Source: Brassica napus
Taxonomy: Eukaryota > Streptophyta > Magnoliopsida > Brassicales > Brassicaceae
Direction: 5' to 3'
Assembly: GCF_020379485.1 (NCBI RefSeq)
Contig: NC_063439.1
Location: 10,270,466 to 10,334,465 of the forward strand
Length of the DNA stretch: 64,000 nt
The position numbers and the translations under genes were made by a program. The notes under the pieces are model-generated. The model saw nothing but the letters and a program-made list of their open reading frames with translations. It was not told the DNA's origin and made no database searches. This document shows positions 60,121-64,000 of the stretch, in pieces (the first letter of the stretch is position 1; each line of letters begins with the position of its first letter).

Positions 60121-62511
60121 TTCACGAAGGGTCGCGCACCAAGACCCAACCAATTTGGACAGGGGAGAGAGATATACCTCTAGGGGACACCGGATTGAGA
60201 ATATTCCATCTTGATGTGCATTGTCCGAGAGGATGAAGACTCGACGAGCAGCCCGTTTTGTCTCCATCCTTGTGTGAATAGCGATTAGGATTTTTTAAAA
60301 AAAAATTGGATGAGCGTGTGGAGTGTTTGTTACAAATATTAGTTAGTTTTTCTTTTTCTTTTGAATTTTTTTTCGTTTGATTTCTGATTGTCTTTATTTT
60401 ATCAATCAGAAAACAGCTCACAGGCTTTTTTTCTTTCTGTAATGTACTTTTATAAGTTTTTATCTAAAAAACTAGTTATTAATTAGTTAATGCTAAGAGT
60501 AAGCAACAAAAAATTAATGCTACGTATGATATTGAAATGTTAAGCTAAGAGCAAATTACACTATTATAAATTTTCAATATAGCCATGGTATAGTCACGGA
60601 AAAATCGTTCCTACGTGAGATATATACTTTTGAAATGTTAAACTAAGAAAAAATATTGCTACGTATTTCGTGGCTATATCGAGGTTATGTATGAAACACA
60701 CAAAAATGCATCATTTTGAAACTGAAGAAATACATAATTGGAAAATTTTGAAATAAAATTTATATTTATATTTTATGAACTTGCTGAAAAACAAATATCA
60801 CTATTTTATAACATATTTCCTTTTTATTCATATTCTTCCCAAAACTGGGCATCTTTTGACTATTTTCTATATTTTTTTCTGAAACTAACTATTTTCTATT
60901 TGTTGTAATGGATTTTTCTTTTTACCATCGGTATTTTCGTGTAATTTTTGTTGTAATATAGACGTGGCTGGGAAAATCTGAAAGATATTATTAGATGAGG
61001 ACTAGTCCACTTCTACATCTAACCAATGTAGTATCTACCATCACAAATATTAAAATTCTAAATATCGCCCTGAATTAATTTTCAAAAAAAAAAATATCGC
61101 CCTGAATTATCTTTGATTATAAAAGGAGCTTAAAGGAAATGTGGTGTATGACCTTTGCTTAAAGCAAAGGCTCAAGTTGTATGAACTTTCCAAGTGGTGC
61201 TTAGATGGTGGAGGAGGTTGGAATTTGGAAACGTAACCAATTATGGGACTACTATTTTTTACATCATTTTTACATATAAAAATTCATATATCCAATATAT
61301 ATGAATATATATGTGATATACTCAAATTAAATTTGAATTTACTATTTCAAATAAAATGTTCACTATATCATTTAAAACCGAATCCAAAAAAAACTTTATA
61401 TTTCACGCAATATACTTGAGTTTCAGATTAATGAGGTCGAAAATTAAAAAAAAAACATTACATAACAAGAAACTAAGATGTGGTTGTAAACGATTGGAAA
61501 AAACCGATCAATCTAAGGAAATCAAAGAAATGATTCAAGACTGCAAATCGGTAGGTGCCAAAGGTTTTTAATACTTGATTCTAGAAATCGAATTTCAATA
61601 GTAAGTTACCCAGCTCCCTCTACAAAAAACTATCTGGTGCCTAATTTTATTTAAAACCAACTCTTGTTGCAAATTCAATGATTCAGACAAGCCTTAGATA
61701 AGATTCGAATATGTTCAACTAATGTCCTTGACCAACTCTTGTTGCAAATAAGTATCTAGTCTAACAAAATTAAGTTTAGATAATTGATTATACTCTTGTG
61801 TAATAATTACCCTATGATTCTAAATTCTCGTTAATTACTCTATAAACTAGTACTAATACACAATCATAGTATATAATTCTATGACTAACCCGCACAATCT
61901 ATCAACATCAATTTGACATTACGCCCTAGAAATCTCTAAATCTAACAAGTGATTTACTCAGATATAATCAAACAAGAATAAGATATATTCTAAATAGATT
62001 TCATAAAGAGGATTTTGCAAAAAAAAATTCTAAAGGAGTGTGCTTTTCTTTTTTTTTACAAAACTAAAACAAAGCTTAATTAGTAGTCAAGAATGGCTTA
62101 GCATCATTACAAATATGGTAAAATACGTCTAGGGACTTGTACAAATATAAGAAATTTTGGGATAAAGTTACAATTCTAAAAACTTGAATTAAGTCTTCGG
62201 TTTGTTTCTTTGGAAGGGGTGTCGTTTGACACCCATGTGGTGTCGTTCGACACTACACAAGAAGACCACTGTTCAGTAAAACACACATAATTTTTGATTA
62301 AGCTGAATCGAATTCAAACCGAGAGGCATTGGAGAACTAACTCAATTATATAGTTGTATCAAAATATGAGCTTTATCTATAATTGGAAAATCTTTTATCC
62401 ATTTTTAAAATTCTAACGCATATGTAGAGTTCAGAATTTCAAATTGCTCGAGAATCTCTAAAGTTGCTAAAAACGTACGTAAATCTGCGAAGATTCTGAA
62501 AAACATATAGT
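60121..62511. other. AT-rich spacer
   Basis: No gene. Small features only: a short duplication with TATCGCCCTGAATTA at about 61063 and 61096, and two copies of a short palindrome GTGTCGTT(T/C)GACAC near 62220 and 62242. Confidence 0.45.
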
Positions 62512-62513
62512 TC

Positions 62514-62741
62514 ATCCGTTTCAATTTAGTTGTCGTTGTAGAGTAAAATTTTCGTTATAAAAAAGTGTCAATTTTAATTTTAATGCAAAATTTATTGACA
62601 TTATATTCTAATATATTTTTATTGGTTAAAATGTAGTTCGGTGTATTGATAAAGCTGTTTTAGTAAATACATAAAAAAAAAAAATTTTAATCTGTATGTT
62701 TAAGTATAAAACGACATCTGAAATGAAATGGAAAGAGTAAT
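62514..62741. mobile_element. MITE, Stowaway-like
   Basis: Left end GTTCATCCGTTTCAATTTAG followed by TTGTCGTT and right end AACGACATCTGAAATGAAAT followed by GGAAAGAGTA are imperfect inverted repeats of about 28 bases. A TA dinucleotide flanks each side, compatible with a Tc1/mariner-type (Stowaway) target. Length about 230 bp, AT-rich, non-coding. Confidence 0.55.
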
Positions 62742-63008
62742 AAATCTAAAAAAGATTTATACAATGGTCAAAACCCATAAAAAAATATTCTTATAGTACA
62801 CGCGATACTAGTATTACAAATCAAATGTGGATACGCCTACTGGGAAAAAACACGAAAAGGTTAGTACGTATAATTGCCACTGTGAGTCTGTGCTAAAGCT
62901 CGCCACTTGTAACGCTAATAGAGCTTCCAATGCGCGTGTGACGTCCATACGCCTCGAGAGGCCTAAAAACGATTTTACTCTTATTTTTGTGTCCCGACAA
63001 AATATTTG
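62742..63008. other. Short spacer
   Basis: No recognisable feature; a 60-codon frame at 62827-63009 is not convincing. Confidence 0.4.
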
Positions 63009-63016
63009 ATTAGCCG

Positions 63017-63686
63017 TAGGGGTGTTCGGATACCAGTTCGGATTCAGATCAGGTATTTCAGATTTTTGGGTATTTCGTTATAGAAATATAGAACCCGTTC
63101 AGGTATTTCTGTACTTCGGGTCGGGTTTGAGTATTTTTATAGTTCGGATTTGGTTATTTTGGATCGGGTTCGAATATTTAGATTTTAAAAGAAAAAAAAT
63201 TAAAATTTTCATTTCTCAAATTTCTTGTATTTAAAAATCTTTCACTTAACTAATTTTTATTTTTTAATAGATTGAATGGTTAATAGATTTAGACACAACA
63301 TTTTGAAACTAAAAAGACATTAATTTGGTTATTGTTTTTGCATTTTAGATGTAACTTTTTGTTAATTCTTGAAATAAAAAGTTTGACATGCATTTTAAGT
63401 GAGTAGAAAATTATTTTCTCTGTAATTGTATGTATATCATATGAACTTAAAGTATGTTAGTATCAATATAAATATTATATATAAAATGAGAGATGTAAAT
63501 TAGAAATATAAAGTTAATTATACATATGTTCGGTTATCTTTGGATATCCATTCGGGTTTCCGTTCGGGTTCGGATATCTAATCTCTCCTAATTTAATATC
63601 CGCTCGGATATTTTACTATTTCAGTTCGGATTTTTCGGATCGGGTTCGGTTGCGGCTTCAGATATCGGATAAAATGCCCACTCCTA
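63017..63686. mobile_element. Non-autonomous hAT-like element, complete
   Basis: Starts TAGGGGTGTTCGGATACC and ends AAAATGCCCACTCCTA, so the outer eight bases form an inverted repeat with one mismatch. An 8-base target duplication ATTAGCCG lies at 63009-63016 and 63687-63694, the size used by hAT transposases. The 670-bp interior has many TTCGG/TCGGGT words near both ends and an AT-rich centre; no coding. Confidence 0.85.
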
Positions 63687-63694
63687 ATTAGCCG

Positions 63695-64000
63695 TATGAG
63701 AATAGGAAAATAAATAATTAAAAAGGGATTTATAAATGCTATAGTTACTTCTAATAAATCGTATATTTATTTGTTCTAATTACAAAAAGATTGTGATTCA
63801 AGTTCCAAATACTCAAAAGATACATAAAGCTATTCATGTAACTACGGTAAATTTGTATGCACGATACAAGACTTCGAAATGGTGCCGAGCGCTAAACTGC
63901 TAATTGTGAAGTATATATCTTCTTAATGTCGAATTAGAAACTCTAGTTTAGGCAATACAGAGTCCACAAATATTCAATCATTTACCAAATTTTAAGTCAA
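63695..64000. other. Window end, nothing recognised
   Basis: AT-rich sequence with no gene or repeat border that I can identify. Confidence 0.5.

Noticed and set aside
59842..60267. 141-residue minus-strand protein
   Set aside because: It overlaps the plus-strand frame, lacks recognisable motifs, and has no splice or start context in its favour; neither strand is proven.
61356..61571. 71-residue Lys-rich frame
   Set aside because: AT-rich chance frame with no conserved pattern.

Overview
The window is nuclear DNA of a Brassicaceae plant, most likely Brassica or a close relative such as Raphanus. It has AT-rich intergenic DNA, short introns with GT/AG borders, many Helitron ends, and three ancestral genes that match, from my memory of Arabidopsis, a run of neighbours on chromosome 3 (CDKA;1 At3g48750, PAT05 At3g48760, NOV-like At3g48770). 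Here the block is stretched over about 24 kb by transposon insertions. Species and locus names are inference; exon structures and repeat borders were read directly.

Layout. 1-9.8 kb: three Helitrons (329-2612 +, 4094-5605 -, 5658-8903 +), two of them carrying decayed replication protein A-like (OB-fold/DUF223) sequence. 9.8-10.2 kb: a BED zinc-finger exon of a hAT transposase. 10.46-15.73 kb: an intact three-exon NO VEIN-like ATPase-domain gene. 15.9-18.5 kb (-): an intact five-exon DHHC S-acyltransferase (PAT05 type) whose first intron holds two nearly identical 327-bp inverted-repeat elements in tandem. 19.9-22.4 kb: a small Helitron plus glycine-rich and PPR fragments. 22.48-30.42 kb: a CACTA (En/Spm) transposon with both ends and a TTA target duplication; its TNP2-like and second (Transposase_24-like) genes are broken. 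30.5-31.8 kb: a SINE and a Helitron. 32.4-34.6 kb: an intact CDKA;1. 35.7-38.8 kb (-): a TIR-NBS-LRR resistance gene.

39-64 kb is transposon territory without a convincing host gene: a LINE RNase H fragment, a 1.46-kb non-coding retroposon with a (CT)n leader and 13-bp target duplication, a 2.9-kb solo LTR with 5-bp target duplication, a SINE with 19-bp target duplication, two hAT transposase remnants, another Helitron, and a composite in which a 3.74-kb Mutator-like element with a perfect 9-bp target duplication appears to sit inside an older Helitron. That Mutator-like element is the most unusual object: it carries dozens of GACGACTTAC/GTAAGTCGTC palindromes, a roughly 900-bp giant inverted repeat and a separate direct array of the same core. 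The window ends with two short non-autonomous DNA transposons.

The host genes are unrelated in function (cell-cycle kinase, membrane protein acylation, vascular/auxin-related ATPase-domain protein, immune receptor); they are neighbours by ancestry, not an operon or pathway. Limits: all family names are by eye, no database was searched, and splice sites are predictions from GT/AG consensus, reading frame and remembered protein families.
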